A stretch of 64,000 nt of DNA from Ampullaceana balthica. Taxonomy: Eukaryota; Mollusca; Gastropoda; Lymnaeidae. Each line of letters starts with the position of its first letter. Position 1 is the stretch's first letter. Both the position numbers and the translations under genes were made by a program. The notes beneath the pieces were generated by a model, which was not told the origin of the DNA, searched no databases, and worked only from the letters and a program-made list of their open reading frames with translations. Location of the stretch: assembly GCA_944989445.1 (NCBI GenBank), contig CALYLW010000041.1:568001-632000 (forward strand), given 5' to 3'. Shown in pieces: positions 45,912-57,452 of this stretch.

Positions 45912-47986
45912 TGTAAGTCTGGTACCCTGGTATCACAAAGTCTGGTACCCTGGCATCACAAAATTTGGTACCTGGGTATCACAAAGTCTGGTACCCTGGT
46001 ATCACAAAGTCGTGTACCCTGGTATCACAAAGTCTGCTACCCTGGTATCACAAAGTCTTGTACCCTGGTATCACAAAATCTGTTACCCTGGTATCATAAA
46101 GTCTGGTACCCTGGCATCACAAAGTCTGGTACCCTGGCATCACAAAGTCTGGTACCCTGGCATCACAAAGTCTGGTACCCTGGTATCACAAAGTCTGGTA
46201 CCCTGGCATCAAAAAGTATGTTACCCTGGTATCAAAAAGTCTGGTACCCTGGCATCACAAAGTCTGGTACCCTGGTATCACAAAGTCTGGTACCCTGGTA
46301 TCACAAAGTCTGGTACCCTGGTGTCACAAAGGCTGGTACCCTGGTATCACAAAGTCTGTTACCCTGGTATCACAAAGTCTGGTACCCTGGTATCACAAAG
46401 TCTTGTACCCTGGTATCACAAAGTCTGTTACCCGGGTATCACAAAGTCTGGTACCCTGGTATCACAAAGTCTGGTACCCTGGTATCACAAAGTCTTGTAC
46501 CCTGGTATCACAAAGTCTGGTACCCTGGCATCACAAAATCTGGTACCTGGGTATCACAAAGTCTGTTACCCTGGTATCACAAAGTCTGGTACCCTGGCAT
46601 CACAAAATCTGGTACCTGGGTATCACAAAGTCTGGTACCCTGGTATCACAAAGTCGTGTACCCTGGTATCACAAAGTCTGCTACCCTGGTATCACAAAGT
46701 CTTGTACCCTGGTATCACAAAGTCTGTTACCCTGGTATCACAAAGTCTGCTACCCTGGTATCACAAAGTCTTGTACCCTGGTATCACAAAGTCTGTTACC
46801 CTGGTATTACAAAGTCTGTTACCCTGGTATCACAAAGTCTTGTACCCTGGTATCACAAAGTCTTGTACCCTGGTATCACAAAGTCTGGTACCTGGGTATC
46901 ACAAAGTCTGTTACCCTGGTATCACAAAGTCTGGTACCCTGGCATCACAAAATCTGGTACCTGGGTATCACAAAGTCTGGTACCCTGGTATCACAAAGTC
47001 GTGTACCCTGGTATCACAAAGTCTGCTACCCTGGTATCACAAAGTCTTGTACCCTGGTATCACAAAATCTGTTACCCTGGTATCATAAAGTCTGGTACCC
47101 TGGCATCACAAAGTCTGGTACCCTGGCATCACAAAGTCTTGTACCCTGGTATCACAAAGTCTGTTACCCGGGTATCACAAAGTCTGGTACCCTGGCATCA
47201 CAAAGTCTTGTACCCTGGTATCACAAAATCTGTTACCCTGGTATCAAAGTCTGGTACCCTGGCATCACAAAGTCTGGTACCCTGGTATCACAAAGTCTGT
47301 TACCCTGGTATCACAAAGTCTGGTACCCTGGCATCACAAAGTCTTGTACCCTGGTATCACAAAGTCTGTTACCCTGGTATCACAAAGTCTGTTACCCTGG
47401 TATCACAAAGTCTGGTACCCTGGTATCACAAAGTCTGGTACCCTGGTATCACAAAGTCTGTTACCCTGGTATCACAAAGTCTGGTACCCTGGTATCACAA
47501 AGTCTGGTACCCTGGCATCACAAAGTCTGGTACCCTGGCATCACAAAGTCTGGTACCCTGGCATCACAAAGTCTGGTACCCTGGCATCACAAAGTCTGGT
47601 ACCCGGGTATCACAAAGTCTTGTACCCTGGTATCACAAAGTCTGGTACCCTGGTATCACAAAGTCTGGTACCCTGGTATCACAAAGTCTGGTACCCTGGC
47701 ATCACATTGTCTGGTACCCGGGTATCACAAAGTCTGGTACCCTGGTATCACAAAGTCTGTTACCCTGGTATCACAAAGTCTGGTACCCTGGTATCACAAA
47801 GTCTGGTACCCTGGTATCACAAAGTCTGGTACCCTAGCATCACAAAGTCTGGTACCCTGATATCACAAAGTCTGGTACCCTGGTATCACACAGTCTGGTA
47901 CCCTGGTATCACAAAGTCTGGTACCCTGGTATCACAAAGTCTTGTACCCTGGTATCGCAAAGTCTGGTACGTTTTTATCACAAGAA
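45912..47986. repeat. 23-bp tandem array, about 90 copies
   Basis: Unit 'tggtatcacaaagtctggta' plus 'ccc'. Variants are tggcatc, ctgttaccc, cttgtaccc, ctgctaccc, cgtgtaccc and cctgggt. Blocks of several units are duplicated in order (for example around 46500-46700 and 46860-47060). Because 23 is not a multiple of 3, the reading frame cycles every 69 bp, yet all forward frames stay open over long stretches. No coding evidence otherwise. Confidence 0.97.
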
Positions 47987-49307
47987 ATGTTTCGTAATGT
48001 AATGCAGCTTATCTCCTTATTGACAACAAATAAGTGACTCTGTAACTGAACTAAGTTAAGAACCCCGCCACATAGATACCACATTTTTGGTTCATCACCC
48101 AAATACTAAATCTAATCCGCCCCTGATTGCTTACTTTCCACCATTAGCCCCCCACCTCACTAAATCGTCCCAAGCCCCAATTACGACTGTCGGATAATTT
48201 TCCCCAAAAATTAAAAGGTTACGCCAGGTCCATATCACCATTGGTCACAATTACTGCATTAAACTTTTGTTGCGTCTGTCCCCACACCCCACTCCCCACA
48301 TTTTTGTAATACCCCTGGCTTCTGAATTTAGCCCCCCCTCCCCCCACAGCAACAACAACAGGATGCGCTTGACTAAAATGGAGCTAAGTTGTCAGGCGAT
48401 AATTAGCATAATGACCCAACATCCTGCGAGCCGGACGGGGTTAAAAATCATTACAAAATGTCACCCCTGTATGGAAGGAAGAAATGGAACAACTTTAAAA
48501 AAAAACGAAACAAAATAGAAACAGAAATCCTATAGAGACCAGCACAGTTAGCTCCTGACTGAGTCTGCAGGTCGCTGGAACCGTTATCCTGATTATCGTT
48601 GCCGACGTCGTTGTTATCAGGGGCGACTAATGACGATGTCAGGCCAGCAGACGATTCAAGGGTGAGATGAGAGCTCGCGCCGGCTAATGAACGGGAGCCA
48701 ATCAGAGGTCCGTGTTTGTTGTACTGATTTGGTCGGCCATCTTAACGCGGAGAATGAAATGTTTAAGAGTTCAGGCCGGTGGGGTGGGGGGTGGGGAGGT
48801 AGAGTCGGCCTGGAGGTGGCCAGGGTCAAGGTCATTGAAAAGTCAAATAGATTTTTATTTTTGAAAGGCCACTTGATAATCTGCACGTGGTCGTCTGTCG
48901 GATAATGAAGTGTGTCCCATAATGCAGCGTGTCTCGGAGTGCAGTAGGTCTCATTATATTGGATGCTCTTATAATGCCGTGTGTTTCATTTAAGTGTCTC
49001 GTAAAGATGCGTCTCAAAATATTGGAATATTGATGCAGCATGTCTTTAATTCAGTTTATATCAAATGGTAGCATGTCCCATGGTGTAACCGGTAACTTAT
49101 AATAAATGTGAGTAAAAGTCTAAATAGTTTAATAAATGAGGTGTTTCATACTGTAAGGGGGTCATAGCGTAGGGTGTCTCATACTGAAATGGTGTCATAC
49201 AGTAATGTGTCTCAACATTTAATGTGTCTCAAAATTTATATAATGTCTAATATTGTCGCGCTCCTCAAAATTGTCAGCTTGTGCTTGCAATAATACTACT
49301 ATAAGCA
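47987..49307. other. 1.3 kb unassigned; candidate island 48370-48730 and decayed repeat 48900-49250
   Basis: The island contains 'gcgataattagcataatgac', 'ggcgactaatgacgatgtca' and 'gcgccggctaatgaacggga'. 48900-49250 has irregular 'gtgtctcata' motifs, an eroded minisatellite. No gene. Confidence 0.4.
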
Positions 49308-49683
49308 GCGATGAGGACCAATGGTCAGCATACACTACTACTACTATTAGCATCGCTGAGGACCAATGGTCAGCATATACTTCTATTACTATTAGCAATG
49401 AAGAGGACCAATGGTCAGCATACACTTCTATTACTATTAGCATCGCTGAGGATCAATGGTCAGCATATACTTCTATTACTATTAGCATTGAAGAGGACCA
49501 ATGGTCAGCATATACTTCTATTACTATTAGCATCACTGAGGACCAATGGTCAGCATACACTACTATTACTATTAGCATCGCTGAGGATCAATGGTCAGCA
49601 TATACTTCTATTACTATTAGCATTGAAGAGGACCAATGGTCAGCATACACTTCTATTACTATTAGCATCGCTGAGGACCAATA
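49308..49683. repeat. 45-bp tandem array, about 8.3 copies
   Basis: The unit contains 'gaggaccaatggtcagcata' and 'cttctattactattagcatc'. Two variants, 'catcgct' and 'cattgaa', alternate along part of the array, giving a 90-bp dimer tendency. Confidence 0.95.
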
Positions 49684-50144
49684 GTCTGTTTAGACTACTA
49701 CGTGCATCGACTAGTTTAAAAACATTCTTTCTATGCCAAATGGTGTATGCAATAAATACCGTTTGGCATTGACTCAGGTAGAACAGAAATATTCAGCCCT
49801 GCACTTAATAAATCATGTTTCATTGTTGAACATCGCCAGAGTGAGAAACTAAATAGAACGTTTTTTTTACAAGATTTTTTTTACAAAATGTTTAGTACGA
49901 ACTTGATGTTGTGGATCAAAACAATTGCAAAGGATTAAGGGATGATCTCCTGGATATTTATTCAGCTTCCCACCCGCATGAGATGATGTAACTTTTTGGT
50001 TACTTCCAGTTAGATGTTTTCTCGCGATCACAACTGTTTTAAACTTAACTGAAATGCAGCTGTTGGGGGGCATTGCTGCAGCTGCATCTGCTGTCCAAGC
50101 TCCATGTAATGGCAATAAATGAAACTCCAAGCAAAATTGAAGAG
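49684..50144. other. unassigned spacer
   Basis: No recognised feature. Confidence 0.45.
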
Positions 50145-50181
50145 TCCGGGGCTTCTCAAAATGTGGTTCGCGGACCGGGAG
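50145..50181 (+). repeat. fragment of the CAGTGCTTCTC hAT family
   Basis: 'gcttctcaaaatgtggttcg' followed by 'cggaccggga' matches the left end of the 185-bp family. The right end is missing. Confidence 0.6.
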
Positions 50182-50191
50182 GGGGGGGAGC

Positions 50192-50318
50192 GTGTAGGAA
50201 GTGGTGAGCACGTAAGAAGTGTTGAGCGTGTAGGAAGTGGTGAGCGTGTTAAAGTGTTAAGCGTGTAGGAAGTGGTGAGCGTGTAGGAATTGCTGATCGT
50301 GTAGGAAGTGTTAAGCGT
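50192..50318. repeat. 18-bp tandem array, about 7 copies
   Basis: Unit 'gtgtaggaagtggtgagc' with variants (tgttgagc, tgttaagc, attgctgatc). Confidence 0.9.
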
Positions 50319-51284
50319 GCTATGATGTTTATAAAAACCTGGTTGGGGTGGTCGAGTTCGATATCCACCCCTGTCCAATGACCCAATGTATGTTGAACCG
50401 TAGTAGTTCGTAGGACCACGCCCCCCTCCCCCCTCCACGCCAACGTCCACAAACGCACATACACACAAACACACACACATAGTATTTGCTTGAAAACCTA
50501 TGTGTCACATTTTCAAAGCCATCATCAATCTATTTAATTTAAATCACAGGAGTTTGATTGGCCAAAACGATTTAAGAACACGATATAATTAATGAGAGCA
50601 AATTATTATCAACTGGCCACGTTGTTATTGTAATTTTGTCCGTGTTGAAAGAAAAATGTTAAAGTATTTTATTTCATTATTTCTGACGGCGATCTCTGTG
50701 AGTCACATCCACGTTGATGAAATCGTTATCAGATTATGTCATCTGGTCATTCGGCTGGTCATTCAGCTGGGCCTTGGTTTTTTTATTTAGCTTGTCATCA
50801 TCATGGGCATATATATGATCATTTATCTGATCGGTTTTCTGGGCGTTTAGCTGAGCATATAGCTGCCCATTCAATAGACATGCAACATAAATTGACGAGA
50901 AGTTGGCGTCACTTTGGAATTTTGACTTGAATTTACACTGTTTCAAGAAACTGGTAGTTTGAAATTTTAATTATTGCAGACGTTAATTTCGTGGTTGGAT
51001 TTTTTCAAGTAAATTCTTTTAAATTTCCCTCACATGTCATCATTTTAAATTTAAAAAACAAAAAATTGCACAATATAATAGAGCAGATTATTTTATTAGA
51101 TTTTTCTAATTGCTTAAAATTTTCGTTTTGTTAAAAAGTTTCTCATTGTCTTACTGTGTGCATGGATATGTATGTTATGACTGAAAGTAGTTGTGACTTC
51201 AGCATTCAAGTCTTGACTGGAAGTCATTGAGCAACCTCACGTAATCCTAACAAGGGGTTCATGTTGTCAGAGCAGTCAGAATGT
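50319..51284. other. about 1 kb unassigned
   Basis: It includes a short (CA)n at 50455-50480 and an irregular 'ggtcattcggctggtcattc' type 12-bp repeat at 50735-50880. The remainder is AT-rich. Confidence 0.4.
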
Positions 51285-51540
51285 CATGTTCGGGTCCACT
51301 GAATTGCAATATCATGTGAGGGTCCACTGAAATAAAATGTCATGTGAGGGTCCACTGAAATAAAATGTCATCTGAGGGTCCACTGAAATAAAATGTCATG
51401 TGAGGGTCCACTGAAATAAAATGTCATGTGAGGGTCCACTGAAATAAAATGTCATGTGAGGGGGTCCACTGAAATAAAATGTCATGTGAGGGGGTCCACT
51501 GAATTGCAATGCTGTGTGAGTGTCCACTAAACTGCAATGC
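51285..51540. repeat. 28-bp tandem array, about 9 copies
   Basis: Unit 'gtcatgtgagggtccactga' plus 'aataaaat'. Two units have an extra GG (gagggggtcc). The edge units carry 'attgcaat' in place of 'aataaaat'. Confidence 0.95.
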
Positions 51541-51576
51541 AATGTGAATGCTCGTACATTCTGAAGACTTGGAGAT

Positions 51577-51886
51577 GTAATGTGCACATAAAGGCTTTAA
51601 TGTGCACATAAACGCTGTAATGTGCACATAAAGGCTGTAATGTGCACATAAACGCTGTAATGTGCACATAAACGCTGTAATGTGCACATAAAGGCTGTAA
51701 TGTGCACATAAACGCTGTAATGTGCACATAAACGCTGTAATGTGCACATAAACGCTGTAATGTGCACATAAACGCTGTAATGTGCACATAAACGCTGTAA
51801 TGTGCACATAAAGGCTGTAATGTGCACATAAAGGCTGTAATGTGCACATAAAGGCTGTAATGTGCACATAAAGGCTGTAATCCAAG
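51577..51886. repeat. 20-bp tandem array, about 15.5 copies
   Basis: Unit 'tgtgcacataaacgctgtaa' with an 'aggct' variant. Register is exact. Confidence 0.97.
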
Positions 51887-52404
51887 TAGATCATTATTAC
51901 TTATGTTCACTGAGTGATTTCAAATACAACTTTAGTTGTTGTTGTTGTTGTAAAATTATACCACGGCTACGACTTTTATTGTAGCAATAATTACACTTAT
52001 ATATCGGACGAAGACCTACGATATAATGATGGGATGGGAAATGAAAGTACTTTAATTTTGTGGGAAGAGATGGTGAAAGACATTAGTGTATTATAAAAGA
52101 TACCAATCTACAACATTGACATGCCTCTGATAGATCGCTACATTTACACCTGTGCACTAGAGATTACTCGGCCAGTACTGGTGGATATAGAGATTACCCC
52201 TCACACAATTTCACATCGCAATATTTAAAAAAAATGGCGTTAACGCAGGAAGTTCAATTTAAAAAAAATATATTTTAAAAAGAAATGAATTTAATTGACG
52301 CTCTTTGTGTATATCAGAATACCATTTAATGCAACCACCCACTTTACACGCTCGTCTATTAGAAAAAAAATCACAGATTTATTACACAAAAATAATTTTA
52401 AAAA
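51887..52404. other. unassigned spacer
   Basis: No recognised feature. Confidence 0.45.
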
Positions 52405-52575
52405 CAAGTAATAAAAACTAGAATGAGTATTTAAACGCAATTTCCAACAAAGAACTTCAGATTTTTTTATTCAAGGAAAATCATTTCAGATTACATTAAA
52501 AGGCATTTCAAATTAATAATTCTGAAACTAAACAAAACAAGTCTATCTACAAATTGCTGCTAAAATTACGGGATC
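52405..52575 (+). repeat. second copy of the 21.9-kb dispersed element (left part)
   Basis: 'aataaaaactagaatgagta', 'tttaaacgcaattt', 'tcagattacattaaaaggca' and 'aaattgctgctaaaattacg' align collinearly with 21896-22065. Confidence 0.8.
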
Positions 52576-52784
52576 GTATTAGGGTAGGGGGATTGGGGAA
52601 TATAGTTCCTCAACGAACAAATAGTACACAAATAAAACGAATAAAACGAACGAATAAAAATGAATTTCACCGCAGCTAAGTATTAGTCCATAGTGTTCAA
52701 GTTGAGGAAGGCTCTTTGCCGAAATGTTCGCTGCTGTGTTATGTCGTGTCAGGCCTACTAAAACCCTGTTTATATGTTATACAT

Positions 52785-53150
52785 TTACTAATTCTCTGTG
52801 TTCCTAAGACACGAACTAAAACTTTTGGTGAAAGGGCATTCTCTTTTTGTGCGGCCATACAATGGAATTCTCTACCATTACACATCCATTGTATTCGAAC
52901 TACCAAGTCCTTCAAGACTGCACTTAAGACGCATCTTTTCAAAATGTATTTACAAAATTGAAGAAAAAACATTTGTTTTAATGATTAGCGTAGCTTGTGT
53001 GTAATGTACTGTCCTTTATGTTGTTATTATGGTATGAATCGTTATTTAATTACTATATGTATGTTATGATCTCAATGTAAAGCGCTGTGAGCCTGGTTCC
53101 CTACTGGGATACAACGCTATATAAATTATCAATTATTACTATTATTTTTA
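52785..53150 (+). mobile_element. L2/CR1-like LINE 3' end
   Basis: The frame contains 'RTKTFGERAFSFCAAIQWNS' and 'LPLHI', then 'SFKTALKTHLFKMYL' before a stop. This matches the typical C-terminal end of L2/CR1-type ORF2 proteins. The 3' UTR carries 'agcgctgtgagcctgg' and 'gggatacaacgctatataaa', then an (ATT)-rich tail, which is the usual L2-like ending. It is 5'-truncated. No target duplication was delimited. Confidence 0.85.
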
Positions 53151-53370
53151 ATTTAAAAGCCTGATTGCAGTCTCACCCCCATTACTTTATTTTCGATAAT
53201 ATGCGTAGGTGTATAAAAACCTATATTTAAAATGTATGTTTGACAATTCGTCTGCCCTTAAATCATTTTTCCCTCCATATATTTCTATAGTTATTTGGCA
53301 AAGATCGAACTTAAAATTTAATCTAAAAGTTCACCCAAAGTTATGCTTAAAGAATGTTAGCAGTGGCTAA

Positions 53371-55219
53371 GGGGCCGTCCATAAATGACGTCACGCACCT
53401 AAGGGGGGGGGAGGGGGGTCACACTTTTGTGACGATTCGTGACGAGGGGGAGGGAGGGGATTGAAGAATTGTGACGTCACATCAAAAGGGTAACTTTAAA
53501 TAAAACTTCCACTGAAATATTTGGTAGCTTACAATTTATTTAAAGATTTTTTAAATTATTTTTTTTAATCAGTGCTTCTCAATGTGCCGGTCGGTAGGCC
53601 ATCAGACGCTGGTTGGCGTAAGTTATCAAGACACGAAAATTAAACCTAATTATAATCCTTAAGTTTGAGAATCCACAAGATAACATATGAAATTGTTACA
53701 CTGCGTCGTTTGATGTTGACATCAAAGCCTTTGTGATGTAACCGCAGCTCCGTTTGGTTCTCTCATGGCAGGAGTCGTCAATTTGTTTTGACAAAATATA
53801 CAAGTTTATGTGTGCTTCAACATCCAGATTTAAGGTCCTGCTCACATGACTCGGGGATTTTGGGGAGCGTCGTTAGCGAAAAAGCTACTGGTGAGTTAAA
53901 AGCATGACAAGTGTCTAAAAATGATCTGAATAGGATTATGTGTAGATATTTTCAGTCAAAACGACACGGAATATCCTTTTTCTTTAAAAGGGGAGGGGGG
54001 AGGGAATCTATTTGATAAAATGAAAAACGTTTTAAGTTTGATATAATTGTTTGATTGATTTTTGTCAACGCCCCTGGCCATTCTAGTAATCTAGATCAGT
54101 GCTTCTCAAAGTGGTGGTCCGCGGACCGGTGCCGGTCCTTGGGCCATCCGCTACCGGTCCGCAGATGTTCTCAAAATAAGGACCGAAAAAATTGTCAGTG
54201 CAGTGAAAATAGTGCACCGGTCCCTGGTGCAATGGAAAAAATTCCTGCCGGTCCGCCATACTAAAACGTTTGAGAAGCACTGTTCTAGATATAATGGTAA
54301 ATGAGCCCATTTAAAATTAGTCAAGTATTCATTAACTTGATTGAATGCATTCGAGAGGAGCACAAAACAAATTTACTTCTTAGCTCAGTTTTTAAGGCAG
54401 TATTTTAAATATCACAGAAAGGATACGTGATACAGACAAGTCATGTGTATTAAGATTATTGTCACTCGTGTCAATATAAATGAAAGTAGGGTAGATTTAG
54501 GTGTCTTCGTATAGTACGTAGGTAAGAAATCTACATAGTTGTCCAATTTTTAAAAAATGCATTTTCTGGAAGGAACCAGTTCAATAATGGGCATATGTTC
54601 CAAGCGTACACGTACACATGACGTATTTTAATATATCTAGTGGATTGTAGTGGATGTTATATGTCCCTAATGAGTCTGCATTACCCCCAAGAATTCCCTT
54701 TTTGACCCCAGATGAGGTTATTTACCCCTGTTCGCCGACCTCTTTCTTACGGGATGCCCGTCAGTCAAATGAGGGATTTAAAAAAAATAAAATTTAAAAA
54801 TGTTATTTTTAAATAAATTTTTTTCTAAACAAAGAGATTAACCGTGATGATTAAATAGTCAATGTTTAATTTGTATGCATTAAAATAAAATATAATCTAA
54901 GGATGTTAACACAGTTCATTTTCTGAAGGCCGGTTAAACGTTTTTTTTTAAATTGCTTCACGCGGGTTACGATATTACAATGTAGACCTTCACTAAATAA
55001 ATAATAAATACTTAAATGACAATAAAAGTGATTTGAAACATAATTATTTTCAAATAGAAAATAAAGTGTTTTTTTGGTGGTTTTTTTTTGGGGGGGGGCG
55101 TCAAAGATTTGTGACGTATTTTTAGAGGGGGCGTCTAAGTTTTTGTGACGTCGCGTGACGAGGGGGGGAGGGGGTAAAAATCGGCAAAAATCGCGTGACG
55201 TCATTTATGGACGGGCCCC
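53371..55219. mobile_element. PIF/Harbinger-like element, copy 2 (1.85 kb)
   Basis: The ends are 'ggggccgtccataaatgacg' and the complement of the right end, '...tcatttatggacgggcccc'. The 3-bp flank 'taa' lies at 53368-53370 and 55220-55222. Both ends carry 'gtgacg...gacgaggggg' subterminal blocks. No transposase is visible. A hAT MITE (54097-54282) is nested inside, and a hAT-like end fragment sits at 53573-53610. Confidence 0.75.
54097..54282 (+). mobile_element. non-autonomous hAT (family 'CAGTGCTTCTC'), copy 4
   Basis: 186 bp with ends 'cagtgcttctcaaa' and 'tttgagaagcactg'. The flanks 'atctagat' (54089-54096) and 'ttctagat' (54283-54290) match at 7 of 8 positions. Very similar in sequence and orientation to the copy at 2793. 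Confidence 0.92.
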
Positions 55220-55222
55220 TAA

Positions 55223-55865
55223 GATAAAATTAGTTGGACCCAGATTTGGGTGATTTTACTATTTAAATATACCCTTCAAATATACAAAGGTTAACTTCTA
55301 TATAAAAATAAATGTTGACAACTAATACATACATACTCTCACGCACACATACACATAAATAACTCGCGCACATACTTATTCACACACATGACTCGGGTTA
55401 TCAACATATTTTTAAAAAATCAATAACATCAAATAAACCACAGCTCTTTTTACAATGTTCCCTTTTCCCAAATTAATATAAGCTCCAACAATGACGTCAC
55501 GTCATATAATATTTACGGCGCGAAACACCGCACGCCCTGTTAATCTCGAAACCAAAGTTATTATGATTTCAAGACTATATTTTGAATTTTAAAAAAAAAT
55601 CGTGAGTTACCTTGCATAGTGATCACTGACTGGCTGACTGACTGACAGACGCGCTTAGGCGAAATATATATAAGGTATATAAACGCATTTTCCCCCATGG
55701 GAAATTGCGTTAAAAAATTAATGACAATTTTACGCACCAAACTCACTTGTGTTATTTAACAATTCTCAGCGCAGATTTCGGGAAATTCATCTGGACTATT
55801 TATAGTAGCGGTGATCAAACCAACCCAGAGAATTAATGCCTTTTGGTATTAGTTGTTACATCTTT
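55223..55865. other. unassigned; fragment related to the 21.9-kb element
   Basis: 'aaggtatataaacgcatttt' and 'cccatgggaaattgcgttaa' at 55673-55715 match the right end of the element at 21880-22412. The 'gactggctgactgactgaca' run precedes it. The rest shows no feature. Confidence 0.45.
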
Positions 55866-56690
55866 TTAATAGGGCTGTTAACTATTAATTTAAATTTAAT
55901 CGTCAACCTATGAAAAATTAACGATTAATTAATCGTTAATTTCGATTAAAGGCGAAAAAAAGAAGAAATTTATGGTGTCATAAGTAACATTTATTAAACG
56001 TAATTGTCGCAAATCGAAATAACACTCGAATGTCTTCTTTATATGACATCTTTTAACCAACAACCCAAACAGACAAGTGTATAGACATTATATGGTTCAA
56101 GTGATGAGCGGGTCTTATTGACACTATAACCATCCGAGTTGAGTAATTGTTCGCATAGCTTTAGATTGTCTCCGTTGGAAATTGCAATACTGTAGTGGAT
56201 GTTTGGTTTCCAGGTGATATGTAAGCGAAGTATTAGAACCATGGTAGCAATGTTCCCTTTAAGCATCGCGGCTGCGCAGATATTTGAACGACGCCACGGC
56301 GCAGAAAATTTTGTAAAATATAGCTTAAAAAATGGACGTTGTTGTGCAACTTTGCCAACGAGTTTTTTTTATATTTTTAAAACTTTGCACACGGACCAAG
56401 TAAGCTTAGAGTTAGAGGGAACATTGCATGGTAGGTAAACGATTTCTCTCAAGGGACACAATAATCTTTATCAACATTTTGAGCATTCACATCAGTCAAT
56501 AGTTTAAAACCAAAATGTTCGATTAATCGTCCGGAAATTAGTTTATATTTATCGGCCAAAATATTTTACGTTTTTGACTTCCCTTACATTTAATTTATAA
56601 GTGGTGGGTCGATTAATCTTTAAAAAAAAATTTAATCGTTAAAATTTTAAAAATATTAATCGAGAAATTAATCGTTTATTTTTATTAATA
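55866..56690. repeat. TAATCG-rich transposon remnant with nested MITE
   Basis: It starts near 'tagggctgttaactattaat' and ends near 'aaattaatcgtttatttt'. Both edges are dense in 'attaatcg' and its complement. This looks like an old DNA element whose termini are rich in ATTAATCG, interrupted by the MITE at 56248. Class not determined. Confidence 0.45.
56248..56426 (+). mobile_element. short GC-rich MITE (family 'CAATGTTCCCT'), copy 3
   Basis: 179 bp with perfect 11-bp terminal inverted repeats, 'caatgttccct' and 'agggaacattg'. The perfect 8-bp target duplication 'catggtag' lies at 56240-56247 and 56427-56434. This is hAT-type. The best-preserved copy in the window. Confidence 0.93.
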
Positions 56691-57337
56691 CGTTGATAGA
56701 GTGTAACATTGACACTGATGTGACGCAGCTCATTTCCAGGGGCAAGTGTCATGTCATGATTCGTTATCCCCCTCCCCACTAGATTTTTTTCTTGCTCGCT
56801 GCACACGATTAGGCCTTCCCACCATTCTGGGAACCGATAACCAACACAATAGCATCGGGCTGTCGGTCTTGTTCTGTTACAGACTCGGACAGCGAAGCAC
56901 ACAGACGATGTTTATATAGAAAACAACAGACAAGATAAACCGGAGACGCCGCTGGAGTCGCCGGTGATTGACGCCCTTGTCGCGAGCCCACCCCCTCCCG
57001 CGGTCCTAAGACAACGATTAGCTTAGCTGCTCACCCAAATCTCGTACGCATTGTTTTGGCGCTAAGTAATAGTCTTAGATAGTGTTAGCCTTTACGTGAC
57101 AATCATTTTTTTTTGTTTCATTTGCACCAAAATGTGACTGGGTCCCGACAGTTATTCTTCTCAAAATGTTTGATAGCAGTGTGTCCTTAAATACTTCTTT
57201 GTAAGAAAAATCAAAACAATCCGATGTTTGCTCTAGAGACAAGCGCACAAGACATCTTAAGTCCATGATAGAACCAAGTGTATGTTACCCGCTTCCCACA
57301 CCTTGTCAATGACTTTTCTATATCAATACCCAAAATG
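56691..57337. other. unassigned sequence
   Basis: GC-richer at 56930-57030. No recognised domain, RNA or repeat. Confidence 0.4.
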
Positions 57338-57452
57338 TGGGCGCGGTGGTCAAGTGGCAGCGCGCTCGACTAGCGTTCCGATGGTCACGGGTTCGAATCA
57401 ATGTGAAGGCATGGCTTTGTTCCCGGTGCCTGAGTCCACCCAGCTCTTAGTG
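57338..57452 (+). mobile_element. tRNA-headed SINE, copy 2, left half
   Basis: Box A 'tggtcaagtgg' and box B 'ggttcgaatca' (about 57391-57401) in the same Ser/Leu-like head as copy 1. The body runs to 'cacccagctcttagtg', where a hAT element interrupts it. The right half resumes at 59953. Confidence 0.92.

Noticed and set aside
45900..47997. 645-codon frame over the 23-bp array
   Set aside because: Produced by a stop-free 23-bp unit cycling through frames. No other coding evidence.
49253..49772. Two frames of about 150 codons over the 45-bp array
   Set aside because: Repeat-unit effect; 45 is divisible by 3 and the unit lacks stops.
54866..55204. 112-codon minus-strand frame within the second PIF-like element
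   Set aside because: Starts in the terminal repeat, low complexity, no transposase motifs.
57340..57410. A second tRNA gene
   Set aside because: Same SINE head, and it is interrupted downstream by a hAT element.
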